A stretch of 6,481 bases of DNA from Ruminococcaceae bacterium UBA1734 (GTDB taxonomy: Bacteria > Bacillota > Clostridia > Oscillospirales > Acutalibacteraceae): the NCBI GenBank assembly GCA_002315765.1, contig DCIE01000029.1, positions 369 to 6,849 on the forward strand, read 5' to 3'. A model generated the notes under the pieces. It saw only the letters and a list, made by a program, of their open reading frames with translations, was not told where the DNA came from and ran no database searches. Below are positions 1 to 6,475 of the stretch, piece by piece (the stretch's first letter is position 1; every line of letters begins with the position of its first letter). Both the position numbers and the translations under genes were made by a program.

Positions 1-47
1 CCTTCTCCAACCGGAGAAGGCTTTTCGGGGGAACAAAAAACGACCTC
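1..47 (-). repeat. Fragment of a dispersed intergenic repeat (copy A, cut by window edge)
   Basis: Bases 1-20 form a perfect hairpin, CCTTCTCC and GGAGAAGG around an AACC loop. They match the reverse complement of 3899-3918 at 19 of 20 positions. A second shared block, AAAACGACCTC at 37-47, is the exact reverse complement of 3939-3949. In both copies the hairpin comes first on the plus strand and the block follows after 16-20 bases, but the block is inverted. This suggests that copy A runs in the opposite orientation to copy B and that the rest of the element lies to the left of the window. The hairpin is followed by CTTTTC, so it might also weakly terminate transcription from an upstream gene. 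The repeat itself is seen directly; the orientation and element boundaries are inference. Confidence 0.6.
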
Positions 48-90
48 TTTATATAATATTTGTAAAAGAAAAAAGCAATAAATGCCTTAC

Positions 91-128
91 AAAATCTTCC
101 TTGCCTTAACGGGTAGGGGAGATTTTTT
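91..128 (+). terminator. Intrinsic terminator of the gene upstream of the window
   Basis: AAAATCTTCC (91-100) pairs with GGGAGATTTT (117-126), giving a ten-pair stem with one T-G wobble. The 16-base loop can extend the stem further through CC 104-105 and GG 112-113. The run of six T at 123-128 completes a rho-independent terminator on the plus strand. It lies upstream of the predicted nifJ promoter, so it more likely ends transcription from a gene left of the window than attenuates nifJ. The A run at 91-94 could give weak activity on the minus strand too. Confidence 0.6.
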
Positions 129-169
129 CGCAAAAAACACGAAAAAAGTAAAAATAATGAGATTTATGG

Positions 170-198
170 TTTACAAAAAAGATAAAAAGTGTTATTAT
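170..198 (+). promoter_or_regulatory. Predicted SigA-type promoter of nifJ
   Basis: A -35 box TTTACA (170-175, five of six to TTGACA) and a -10 box TATTAT (193-198, five of six to TATAAT) are separated by exactly 17 bases. TGT at 190-192 provides an extended -10 element. The spacer is A-rich. Transcription would start near 205, giving a leader of about 69 nt before the nifJ start codon. A perfect TATAAT at 246-251 lies nearer the gene but has no -35 partner and would start transcription almost on the ribosome site, so it was not chosen. Confidence 0.65.
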
Positions 199-217
199 AT
201 ATTCGTATGAGAATGTC

Positions 218-232
218 AAGAAATAATTTCTT
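218..232. repeat. AT-rich palindrome in the nifJ leader
   Basis: AAGAAA (218-223) and TTTCTT (227-232) form a perfect inverted repeat around TAA. It begins about 13 bases downstream of the predicted transcription start. It could be an operator placed to block elongation or a weak 5' mRNA hairpin, but such A/T-only arms arise easily by chance in AT-rich DNA. It matches no regulator site that I can name; in particular it is not the clostridial Rex consensus. Confidence 0.25.
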
Positions 233-273
233 TTTCATTATCTCTTATAATATTTTTTTAGGAGGAATTTTCA

Positions 274-3200
274 ATGGCCAGAAAATTCAAGACCATGGAT
301 GGTAACAACGCTGCAGCACATGTTTCTTATGCGTTTACAGAAGTTGCCGGTATCTATCCGATTACCCCATCCAGCCCTATGGCAGACTATGTTGATCAGT
401 GGTCGGCACAGGGTTTAAAAAATATTTTCGGCACAACCGTTAAGGTTGCCGAAATGCAGTCCGAAGCAGGTGCTTCCGGTACAGTTCACGGTTCATTAGC
501 AGCCGGTGCTCTTACCACCACCTTCACCGCTTCTCAGGGACTTTTACTTATGATTCCGAATATGTATAAGATTGCAGGTGAGCTTTTACCGTGCGTATTC
601 CATGTATCAGCTCGTTGCGTTGCATCTCATGCACTTAACATTTTCGGCGACCATTCAGATGTATATGCTTGCCGTCAAACCGGTTTTGCTATGCTTGCTG
701 AAACAAATCCGCAGGAAGTTATGGATTTAGGCGCAGTTGCTCACTTGGCATCAATCAAGGGACGCGTTCCGTTTATTAACTTCTTTGACGGTTTCCGTAC
801 CTCTCATGAAATCCAAAAAATTCAGGTATGGGATTATGAAGACCTTAAAGAAATGTGCGATATGGATGCTGTTGAAGCATTCCGTAAGAGAGCATTAAAT
901 CCTGAACGCCCGGTTATGCGTGGTTCCCACGAAAACGGCGATATTTTCTTCCAGCATAGAGAGGCTTGTAACAAGTATTATGATGCAATGCCTGCTATTG
1001 TTGAAGAATATATGGATAAGGTTAATGCTAAACTCGGCACTGATTATAAGCTTTTCAACTACTACGGTGCTCCTGATGCTGACCGTGTAATAGTTGCTAT
1101 GGGTTCTATCTGCGATGTTGCAGAAGAAGTTATTGACTATTTAACAGCAAAGGGTGAGAAGGTAGGTCTTGTAAAGGTTCGTCTTTACCGTCCTTTCTCT
1201 GCCGCAAAGCTTGTTGAGGCTATCCCTGCAACAGTTAAGAAACTTGCTGTTCTTGACCGTACAAAAGAGCCGGGCGCATTAGGTGAGCCACTCTATTTGG
1301 ATGTTGTCGGTGCATTGGCACAAACAGGCAGACATATTGATGTTGTTACCGGCGGTAGATACGGTCTTGGTTCTAAGGATACTCCTCCTGCAAGTGTATT
1401 TGCAGTTTATAATGAACTTAAGAAGGATGCTCCTAAGGCTCAGTTTACTCTCGGTATCGTTGATGATGTTACCAATCTTTCTCTTGCTGAGGAAGAAGCT
1501 CCTAACACTGCCGCAGAAGGCACCAAGGAATGTAAGTTCTGGGGTCTTGGCGGTGATGGTACTGTTGGTGCTAACAAGGACTCTATCAAGATTATCGGCG
1601 ACCACACCGATAAGTATGTACAAGCATACTTCCAGTATGACTCTAAAAAGACCGGTGGTATTACTATTTCCCACCTTCGTTTCGGCGATAAGCCCATTAA
1701 GAGCCCATACTACATTAATAAGGCTGACTTCGTTGCTTGTCATAACCCGTCTTATGTAATCAAGGGTTACAAGATGGTTAATGATGTAAAGCCGGGCGGT
1801 GTATTCTTAATTAACTGTCAGTGGACGCCTGAAGAATTAAATGAGCATATGCCTGCTGAAGCAAAGAGATATATTGCTAAGAATAACATTCAGCTTTACA
1901 CAGTTAACGCTATTGACTTGGCTGCTAAAATCGGTCTTGGCAAGCGTACAAATACCGTTCTTCAGTCTGCTTTCTTCGCACTTAGTGAAGTTCTTCCCCG
2001 TGAAGATGCTATCGGCTATATGAAGGAAAAAGCACAGAAGTTCATGAAGAAGGGTAAAGAAATCGTTGAAATGAACGAGAATGCTATTGATGCCGGTGCA
2101 ACAGCTTATGTTAAGATTGATGTACCGTCTGATTGGGCTAATGCTACCGATAAGGCTGATGCTAACAAGACCGAAGGTCCTGCTAAACTTGCTAAGATGG
2201 TAGATACCGTTATGAAGCCGGTTGGTCTTATGAACGGTGATTCTCTTCCTGTTTCTGCTTTTGCTGATTATGCTGACGGTACATTTGAACAGGGTGCTTC
2301 CGCTTATGAAAAGCGTGGCGTTGCCGTTATGGTACCTGAATGGAATAATGATACCTGTATCGGTTGTAACAAGTGTGCTTTTGTTTGTCCTCACGCTACA
2401 ATTCGTCCTTTCGCACTTAGTGCTGACGAAAAGGCTAAGGCTCCTGCAACACTTAAGGTTGCAACAAAAGAAAAGCTTGTTACCAATAAGGGATATGCTT
2501 ACACAATGACCGTTTCTCCACTTGATTGTATGGGATGCGGAGTTTGCGTTGGCGTTTGTCCTACTGCTTCTCTTAAGATGGCTCCGCAGGAAGGTCAGCT
2601 TGTTGAACAGGCTTCTTTCGATTACTGTGTTGCTAATGTAACTGAAAAGGCTGATGTTGCAGGTAGTGCAAACATTATTGCTTCTCAGTTTAAGAAACCG
2701 TTACTTGAGTTCTCAGGCTCTTGTGCAGGATGTGCTGAAACATCTTATGCTCGTTTGATTACTCAATTATTCGGTGATAGAATGTACATTTCCAATGCTA
2801 CCGGTTGTTCTTCAATTTGGGGTGGTCCTGCTGCTACTTCTCCGTACACCACAAATGCCGAAGGCCACGGACCTGCTTGGGCAAACTCATTGTTTGAGGA
2901 TAACGCTGAGCACGGTTACGGTATGTACTTAGGTCAAAATGCTATTCGTGAACGCTTGATTGACGATGTTAAGGCTATTGTTGCTTCCGATAAGGCTGCT
3001 GCTGAAGTTAAGGCTGCCGGTGAAGCATATCTTGATACTCTTAATGACGGCGAAAAGAATGCCGAAGCTTCCAAGACTTTGGTTGCCGCTATTAAGAAGG
3101 CAGGTCCAATGTGTGAGAAGTGCAACGATGTTCTTAACAACAGCGAATACCTCTCTAAGAAGTCCGTTTGGATTTTCGGCGGAGACGGTTGGGCTTATGA

Positions 3201-3816
3201 TATCGGTTTCGGCGGTCTTGACCATGTTCTTGCAAGTGGTAAGAATGTAAATGTTATGGTATTCGATACCGAGGTTTACTCTAACACAGGCGGACAGGCT
3301 TCCAAGGCTTCTAACATCGGTCAGGTTGCTCAATTTGCCGCTGCAGGTAAAGCAATCGCAAAGAAGAGCCTTGCTGAAATCGCTATGTCTTACGGTTACA
3401 TTTATGTAGCTCAAATTGCTATGGGTGCTGACCAAAATCAGACCTTAAAGGCAATCAAAGAGGCTGAAGCTTATGACGGTCCTTCACTTATCATCGGCTA
3501 TGCTCCATGTGAAATGCACTCTATTAAGGGTGGTATGGTTAATTGCCAGAGTGAAATGAAGAAGGCTGTTGACTGCGGATATTGGGACCTCTTCCGTTAT
3601 AATCCTGCTCTTAAGGCTGACGGTAAGTCTCCGTTCTCACTTGATAGCAAACCTGCTACAACCGATTATAAGGAATTCATCTTGGGCGAAGCTCGTTATT
3701 CTTCACTTACTCGTTCATTCCCTGAACGCGCAGAAGAGTTGTTCGATATGGCAGCAGAGACCGCAAAGGCTCGTCGTGCTCATCTTGAAAAATTGGTTGA
3801 ACTTTACGGTAAATAA
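274..3816 (+). CDS. nifJ: Pyruvate:ferredoxin (flavodoxin) oxidoreductase, single-chain
   Basis: This cytoplasmic enzyme oxidatively decarboxylates pyruvate with CoA to acetyl-CoA and CO2, reducing two ferredoxins or flavodoxins. The 1180-residue chain has the full homodimeric-type architecture. The N-terminal pyruvate/TPP-contact domain (about 1-255) carries YPITPSSPMAD with Thr31, Glu64, and Arg114 in the SARC motif, the same positions as the active-site residues of the Desulfovibrio africanus enzyme as I recall them. A CoA-side domain (about 260-415) and the gamma-type domain (about 416-627) follow. A two-[4Fe-4S] ferredoxin domain has Cys695/698/701/705 and Cys752/755/758/762. The C-terminal TPP domain has GDGWAYD at 970-976, SNTGGQ from 1003 with Asn1004, and proximal-cluster cysteines 817, 820, 845 and 1079. 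No key residue is missing. The C-terminal extension of the D. africanus enzyme is absent, as is usual in Firmicutes. The start is fixed by AGGAGG at 260-265, eight bases upstream. It appears monocistronic. Alanine codons shift strongly to GCT in the second half. The biosynthetic, pyruvate-forming direction is also possible in vivo. Confidence 0.98.
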   Translation: MARKFKTMDGNNAAAHVSYAFTEVAGIYPITPSSPMADYVDQWSAQGLKNIFGTTVKVAEMQSEAGASGTVHGSLAAGALTTTFTASQGLLLMIPNMYKIAGELLPCVFHVSARCVASHALNIFGDHSDVYACRQTGFAMLAETNPQEVMDLGAVAHLASIKGRVPFINFFDGFRTSHEIQKIQVWDYEDLKEMCDMDAVEAFRKRALNPERPVMRGSHENGDIFFQHREACNKYYDAMPAIVEEYMDKVNAKLGTDYKLFNYYGAPDADRVIVAMGSICDVAEEVIDYLTAKGEKVGLVKVRLYRPFSAAKLVEAIPATVKKLAVLDRTKEPGALGEPLYLDVVGALAQTGRHIDVVTGGRYGLGSKDTPPASVFAVYNELKKDAPKAQFTLGIVDDVTNLSLAEEEAPNTAAEGTKECKFWGLGGDGTVGANKDSIKIIGDHTDKYVQAYFQYDSKKTGGITISHLRFGDKPIKSPYYINKADFVACHNPSYVIKGYKMVNDVKPGGVFLINCQWTPEELNEHMPAEAKRYIAKNNIQLYTVNAIDLAAKIGLGKRTNTVLQSAFFALSEVLPREDAIGYMKEKAQKFMKKGKEIVEMNENAIDAGATAYVKIDVPSDWANATDKADANKTEGPAKLAKMVDTVMKPVGLMNGDSLPVSAFADYADGTFEQGASAYEKRGVAVMVPEWNNDTCIGCNKCAFVCPHATIRPFALSADEKAKAPATLKVATKEKLVTNKGYAYTMTVSPLDCMGCGVCVGVCPTASLKMAPQEGQLVEQASFDYCVANVTEKADVAGSANIIASQFKKPLLEFSGSCAGCAETSYARLITQLFGDRMYISNATGCSSIWGGPAATSPYTTNAEGHGPAWANSLFEDNAEHGYGMYLGQNAIRERLIDDVKAIVASDKAAAEVKAAGEAYLDTLNDGEKNAEASKTLVAAIKKAGPMCEKCNDVLNNSEYLSKKSVWIFGGDGWAYDIGFGGLDHVLASGKNVNVMVFDTEVYSNTGGQASKASNIGQVAQFAAAGKAIAKKSLAEIAMSYGYIYVAQIAMGADQNQTLKAIKEAEAYDGPSLIIGYAPCEMHSIKGGMVNCQSEMKKAVDCGYWDLFRYNPALKADGKSPFSLDSKPATTDYKEFILGEARYSSLTRSFPERAEELFDMAAETAKARRAHLEKLVELYGK

Positions 3817-3848
3817 TATTACCTTTTAAGTTAATAGCTAATAAATTA

Positions 3849-3881
3849 AGCAGTTATGGTTAATTCCATAGCTGCTTTTTT
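3849..3881 (+). terminator. Intrinsic terminator of nifJ
   Basis: AGCAGTTATGG (3849-3859) pairs with CCATAGCTGCT (3866-3876) around a TTAATT loop, an eleven-pair stem with a single T-G wobble. It is followed by T 3876-3881. The stem starts 32 bases after the nifJ stop codon. There is no matching A run on its left side, so it works on the plus strand only. Confidence 0.85.
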
Positions 3882-3897
3882 GCTCTCGATGTTTAAC

Positions 3898-3949
3898 GCC
3901 TTCTTCGGTTGGAGAAGGTGGCGAGGAACGAGCCGGATGAGGTCGTTTT
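3898..3949 (+). repeat. Dispersed intergenic repeat, copy B
   Basis: The element starts with the hairpin CCTTCTTC-GGTT-GGAGAAGG (3899-3918, one T-G pair). It continues through TGGCGAGGAACGAGCC and ends with GGATGAGGTCGTTTT (to 3949). The hairpin and the last 11 bases recur in inverted orientation at 1-20 and 37-47. It is non-coding and sits between the two convergent terminators. The hairpin followed by GCCGGATGAGGTCG resembles, from memory only, a REP-like intergenic repeat common in gut Clostridia genomes. The window shows two copies; the family assignment is unverified. Confidence 0.6.
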
Positions 3950-3959
3950 CGGTTTATAT

Positions 3960-3990
3960 AAAAAAATCAGCCTCCCAAAAGGGAGACTGA
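3960..3990 (-). terminator. Intrinsic terminator of the malate operon
   Basis: Read on the minus strand, TCAGTCTCCC (3990 to 3981) pairs with GGGAGGCTGA (3976 to 3967) around a TTTT loop. This gives ten pairs, one of them G-T, followed by seven T (3966 to 3960). It begins 21 bases beyond the malic enzyme stop codon. On the plus strand the wobble becomes a C-A mismatch and no T run follows, so it is specific to the minus strand. Confidence 0.88.
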
Positions 3991-4011
3991 AAGGGTTTGC
4001 ATATTGAAATA

Positions 4012-5184
4012 TCATATACGGGCTACACCGGATTTTCTTGCGGCATCGGCAACTGCTTTTGCAACGGCAGGGGCGATACGGCTGTCAAATGCTTTCGGCA
4101 AAATATACTCGGTGGAAAGCTCTTCATCGGAAACAAGATTTGCAAGAGCATAAACGGCAGCCATTTTCATTTCATCGTTAATATCACTTGCTCTCACATC
4201 CAAAGCACCTCTGAAGATACCGGGGAAGGCAAGTACATTGTTTATTTGGTTTGCAAAGTCGGAACGGCCTGTACCTACAACCTTTGCACCGGCTTTAAGC
4301 GCCTTGTCGGGCATAATTTCGGGGGTTGGGTTAGCCATGGCGAATACTGCACTGTCAGGAGCCATTGAAGCTACCATTTCTTCACTTACAATATTAGGAG
4401 CCGAAACACCGATAAATACATCGGCACCCTTAATTACATCGGCAAGAACACCTTTTTCCATATTTGGATTGGTTTTAAGGGAAAGTGCTTTATGAGCATC
4501 GGAAAGACTGTCATCACCCTTGCAAATGGCACCGAATTTGTCAACCATAATAAGGTTTTTAAGACCGAGTTTTAAAAGCAACTCTCCGATAGCAGTACCG
4601 GCAGCACCGGCGCCGTTTATTACACACTTAATATTCTCAATTTTCTTTCCGCAAATTTTAAGGGCATTCAACATAGCAGCAGCAACGCAAATTGCAGTAC
4701 CGTGTTGGTCATCGTGGAATACCGGAATATCGCACTTTTCCTTTAACTTCTTTTCAATTTCAAAGCATCTGGGTGCGGCAATATCCTCAAGGTTAATTCC
4801 GCCGAAGGAGCCGGAAATGTTGTAAATAGTATTAACAATTTCGTCAACATCATTTGAACGAATACAAATAGGGAAGGCATCAACACCGGCAAATTCTTTA
4901 AATAAAACGCATTTGCCCTCCATAACCGGCATTCCCGCCTCAGGACCTATATTTCCAAGTCCTAAAACAGCCGAACCGTCGGTAATAACACCGATTAAAT
5001 TCCATCTTCTTGTTAGTTCGAATGATTTGTTGTAATCCTTTTGTATTTCAAGACAAGGTTGTGCAACTCCCGGAGTATAAGCCAATGACAAATCTTCGCT
5101 TGACTCAACCTTGACCTTGGAAACAACCTCGATTTTACCTTTCCAGTCGAAGTGTTTTTGTAATGATTGTTCTTTAATATCCAT
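4012..5184 (-). CDS. Malic enzyme (malate dehydrogenase, decarboxylating), short bacterial form
   Basis: The enzyme converts malate to pyruvate and CO2 with reduction of NAD+ or NADP+. From the start at 5184 it is 390 residues, the usual length for the stand-alone bacterial type without the phosphotransacetylase-like domain of MaeB. The N-terminal catalytic domain has LAYTPGVA with the general acid Tyr36 and MEGK with the general base Lys91. Metal ligands are Glu133-Asp134 (NLEDI) and Asp159 (FHDDQHGTA). The NAD(P) domain has GAGAAG at 191-196, Asp215 after the second strand, MANPTPEI with Asn285, and NQINNVLAFPG near 312-322. Asp215 does not settle the cofactor, since many family members have it. 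An in-frame ATG at 5223 would add 13 residues that do not resemble the family, overlaps the upstream gene and lacks a ribosome site. The 5184 start has AGGAGA six bases upstream. It is the second gene of an operon with the dehydrogenase at 5195-6316. NAD preference is likely but not provable here. Confidence 0.95.
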   Translation of the reverse strand: MDIKEQSLQKHFDWKGKIEVVSKVKVESSEDLSLAYTPGVAQPCLEIQKDYNKSFELTRRWNLIGVITDGSAVLGLGNIGPEAGMPVMEGKCVLFKEFAGVDAFPICIRSNDVDEIVNTIYNISGSFGGINLEDIAAPRCFEIEKKLKEKCDIPVFHDDQHGTAICVAAAMLNALKICGKKIENIKCVINGAGAAGTAIGELLLKLGLKNLIMVDKFGAICKGDDSLSDAHKALSLKTNPNMEKGVLADVIKGADVFIGVSAPNIVSEEMVASMAPDSAVFAMANPTPEIMPDKALKAGAKVVGTGRSDFANQINNVLAFPGIFRGALDVRASDINDEMKMAAVYALANLVSDEELSTEYILPKAFDSRIAPAVAKAVADAARKSGVARI

Positions 5185-5190
5185 AATCAG

Positions 5191-5196
5191 TCTCCT
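5191..5196 (-). promoter_or_regulatory. Ribosome binding site of malic enzyme, overlapping the upstream stop codon
   Basis: On the minus strand AGGAGA (5196 to 5191) lies six bases before the ATG at 5184 and decides that start against the ATG at 5223. The TAG stop of the upstream dehydrogenase (5197 to 5195) shares its last two bases with this site. Ribosomes finishing the first gene therefore end on the ribosome site of the second, which suggests translational coupling. Confidence 0.8.
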
Positions 5197-6316
5197 ATTT
5201 GTATGAACTTTCTTTTGCTGCACTAAAATCTACATCGCCTAAATATTCCACACTGTCCATATTTAAGTAATCACATAGATTTTTCATTTCCATAACGGTG
5301 TTAATATTTACATCAATACCGTTTTTCATACGGTCGCCGAAAGCAAAAATTTCCTTTTCACCGTGGGTATAAATTCTCGGTTGACCCTCAGCCTTTGGAG
5401 CATCACGAAGCTCTTGCAAGAAGGTGGAAAATCTTTCTTTCATAGCTTCTTTATCACCGAAAATCTCGGGATTGATTGCCATAAATCCGTGGCAAGTACC
5501 GCCTTTACCATTAAGATGTGTATGATTTGAGGTTAAACCACCGGAGAAAATCGAACAGAAAATTTCGCAAATCATACCGTAGCCGTAGCCCTTATGACCG
5601 CCTAACTGTTCGGTATTACCGCCAAGCGGCATAATACCTCCACCTGCTTTCCCTACAATATTTTTAAGTACTCTTTGTGCATCGGTACAGGCGTTTCCGT
5701 TTTCGTCAAGCGCCCAACCCTCGGGAAGAGGCTTTGACAGCTTGTTGTATATTTCAAGTTTTCCTCTTGTTACAACGGTTGTTGAAGAATCAAAGAAGAA
5801 AGGATACGGCTCGGCAGGCATTGAGATTGCTATCGGGTTGGAACCAAGCATGGCAAGTTTTGAATATGTAGGAACCATAATTGCTTCGCTGTTGGTCATT
5901 GAAAAACCGATAAGACCTGCATCACAAGCCATTTTTGCATAATATCCTGCAATACCGAAGTGATTTGAGTTTTTAACACTTACGATTGCAATACCGCTTT
6001 TCTTCGCCTTGCTGATAGCAAGATTCATAGCATCAATGGATATTAACTGACCCATACCGTCATGGCCGTCAATTACAGCCGAAACGGGTGTTTCAAAAAT
6101 AATTTCCGGCTTTGCGTCAACATGGATTAAACCCTTTTCAATGCCCTTGTGATATCTTACAAGTCTTTGCATACCGTGGGATTCAATACCGTATAAATCG
6201 GATAGCAACAAAACATCGGTAATTTTATTCGCTTCATCACCCGAAAATCCGAATTTCAGAAATGCGTCAACACAAAACTTTTTAAGTTGCTCATAACTGT
6301 ATCTTATCGAATTCAT
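5195..6316 (-). CDS. Ldh_2-family malate/L-lactate-type dehydrogenase, probably malate dehydrogenase
   Basis: This is an NAD(P)-dependent 2-hydroxyacid dehydrogenase of the Ldh_2 (malate/L-lactate dehydrogenase) family, which is unrelated to Rossmann-fold MDH/LDH and includes AllD, YbiC and YiaK of E. coli. From the chosen start it is 373 residues, slightly longer than the usual 330-360. Visible family motifs are SHG at 46-48, NSNHFG at 116-121 with the conserved His119, GSNPIA at 158-163, Asp176 in FDSST (often DxATS in relatives), TRGK at 183-186 and GGHKGYG at 239-245. There is no signal peptide or membrane segment, so it acts in the cytoplasm. It is the first gene of an operon with malic enzyme, ten bases apart, which favours oxaloacetate/malate as its substrate. 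Other family members act on lactate, ureidoglycolate, diketogulonate or sulfolactate, so the substrate is an inference from context. ATGs at 6322 and 6316 compete; GAGG at 6327-6324 is seven bases from 6316 but only one from 6322, so 6316 is preferred. Confidence 0.9.
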   Translation of the reverse strand: MNSIRYSYEQLKKFCVDAFLKFGFSGDEANKITDVLLLSDLYGIESHGMQRLVRYHKGIEKGLIHVDAKPEIIFETPVSAVIDGHDGMGQLISIDAMNLAISKAKKSGIAIVSVKNSNHFGIAGYYAKMACDAGLIGFSMTNSEAIMVPTYSKLAMLGSNPIAISMPAEPYPFFFDSSTTVVTRGKLEIYNKLSKPLPEGWALDENGNACTDAQRVLKNIVGKAGGGIMPLGGNTEQLGGHKGYGYGMICEIFCSIFSGGLTSNHTHLNGKGGTCHGFMAINPEIFGDKEAMKERFSTFLQELRDAPKAEGQPRIYTHGEKEIFAFGDRMKNGIDVNINTVMEMKNLCDYLNMDSVEYLGDVDFSAAKESSYK

Positions 6317-6323
6317 AAACATA

Positions 6324-6327
6324 CCTC
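6324..6327 (-). promoter_or_regulatory. Ribosome binding site deciding the dehydrogenase start
   Basis: On the minus strand GAGG (6327 to 6324) is followed by TATGTTT and then ATG at 6316. A spacing of seven bases fits initiation at 6316. The nearer ATG at 6322 is only one base away, too close for normal initiation. The site is weaker than those of nifJ and malic enzyme. Confidence 0.6.
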
Positions 6328-6359
6328 ATTCCGCAAATTTTACAACATTATACATATTG

Positions 6360-6388
6360 ATACTAATACTTTTTTTATATATTGTCAA
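6360..6388 (-). promoter_or_regulatory. Predicted promoter of the dehydrogenase-malic enzyme operon
   Basis: A perfect -35 box TTGACA (6388 to 6383) is followed after 17 bases by TAGTAT (6365 to 6360), four of six to the -10 consensus. Transcription would begin near 6353 with a leader of about 37 nt. A perfect TATAAT at 6352-6347 is an alternative -10, but the TTGACA lies 30 bases upstream of it and the sequence at the proper -35 distance is only an A run. The perfect -35 box makes this region the likely promoter even if the exact start is unsettled. Confidence 0.55.
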
Positions 6389-6432
6389 GTGATATTTCCA
6401 CTTTGTTTTATAGAAAAACAATAATGTATTTT

Positions 6433-6475
6433 AATGTTGCAAATAATATCCGACACCGTAGTATATTGTAACATT
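6433..6475. repeat. Inverted decamer repeat upstream of the malate operon
   Basis: AATGTTGCAA (6433-6442) and TTGTAACATT (6466-6475) form a ten-pair inverted repeat with one G-T pair around a 23-base spacer. A third copy of the same decamer, TTACAACATT, lies at 6340-6349 next to the predicted transcription start. The arms lie roughly 45-87 bases upstream of the predicted -35 box. They could be operators for a transcription factor, or a hairpin belonging to whatever lies right of the window. I do not recognise a known regulator motif. No gene is visible in 6323-6481. Confidence 0.35.

Noticed and set aside
157..210. Seventeen-codon open frame in the nifJ upstream region, a possible leader peptide
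   Set aside because: It overlaps the predicted promoter, starts upstream of the predicted transcription start, and has no ribosome site.
246..251. Perfect TATAAT close to nifJ as an alternative promoter
   Set aside because: No -35 hexamer at 16-18 bases, and transcription would begin almost on the AGGAGG ribosome site, leaving too short a leader.
1279..2394. Long open frames opposite or out of frame with nifJ, including minus-strand frames of 154 and 185 codons and a plus-strand frame of 158 codons
   Set aside because: They lie wholly inside nifJ, have no ribosome sites or recognisable domains, and follow from the codon bias of a long, highly expressed gene that leaves few stops in other frames.
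2929..3435. Minus-strand open frame of 168 codons within the TPP domain of nifJ, and nearby smaller frames
   Set aside because: Antisense shadow of a conserved, intact coding sequence; low-complexity composition, no ribosome site, no promoter.
3997..4825. Plus-strand open frames of 85-123 codons opposite malic enzyme
   Set aside because: They are reverse-strand shadows of a gene with intact catalytic motifs. The first also starts beside the operon terminator without any ribosome site.
5667..5942. Two plus-strand open frames of 64 and 66 codons opposite the dehydrogenase gene
   Set aside because: Short, without ribosome sites, and wholly antisense to conserved Ldh_2 coding sequence.
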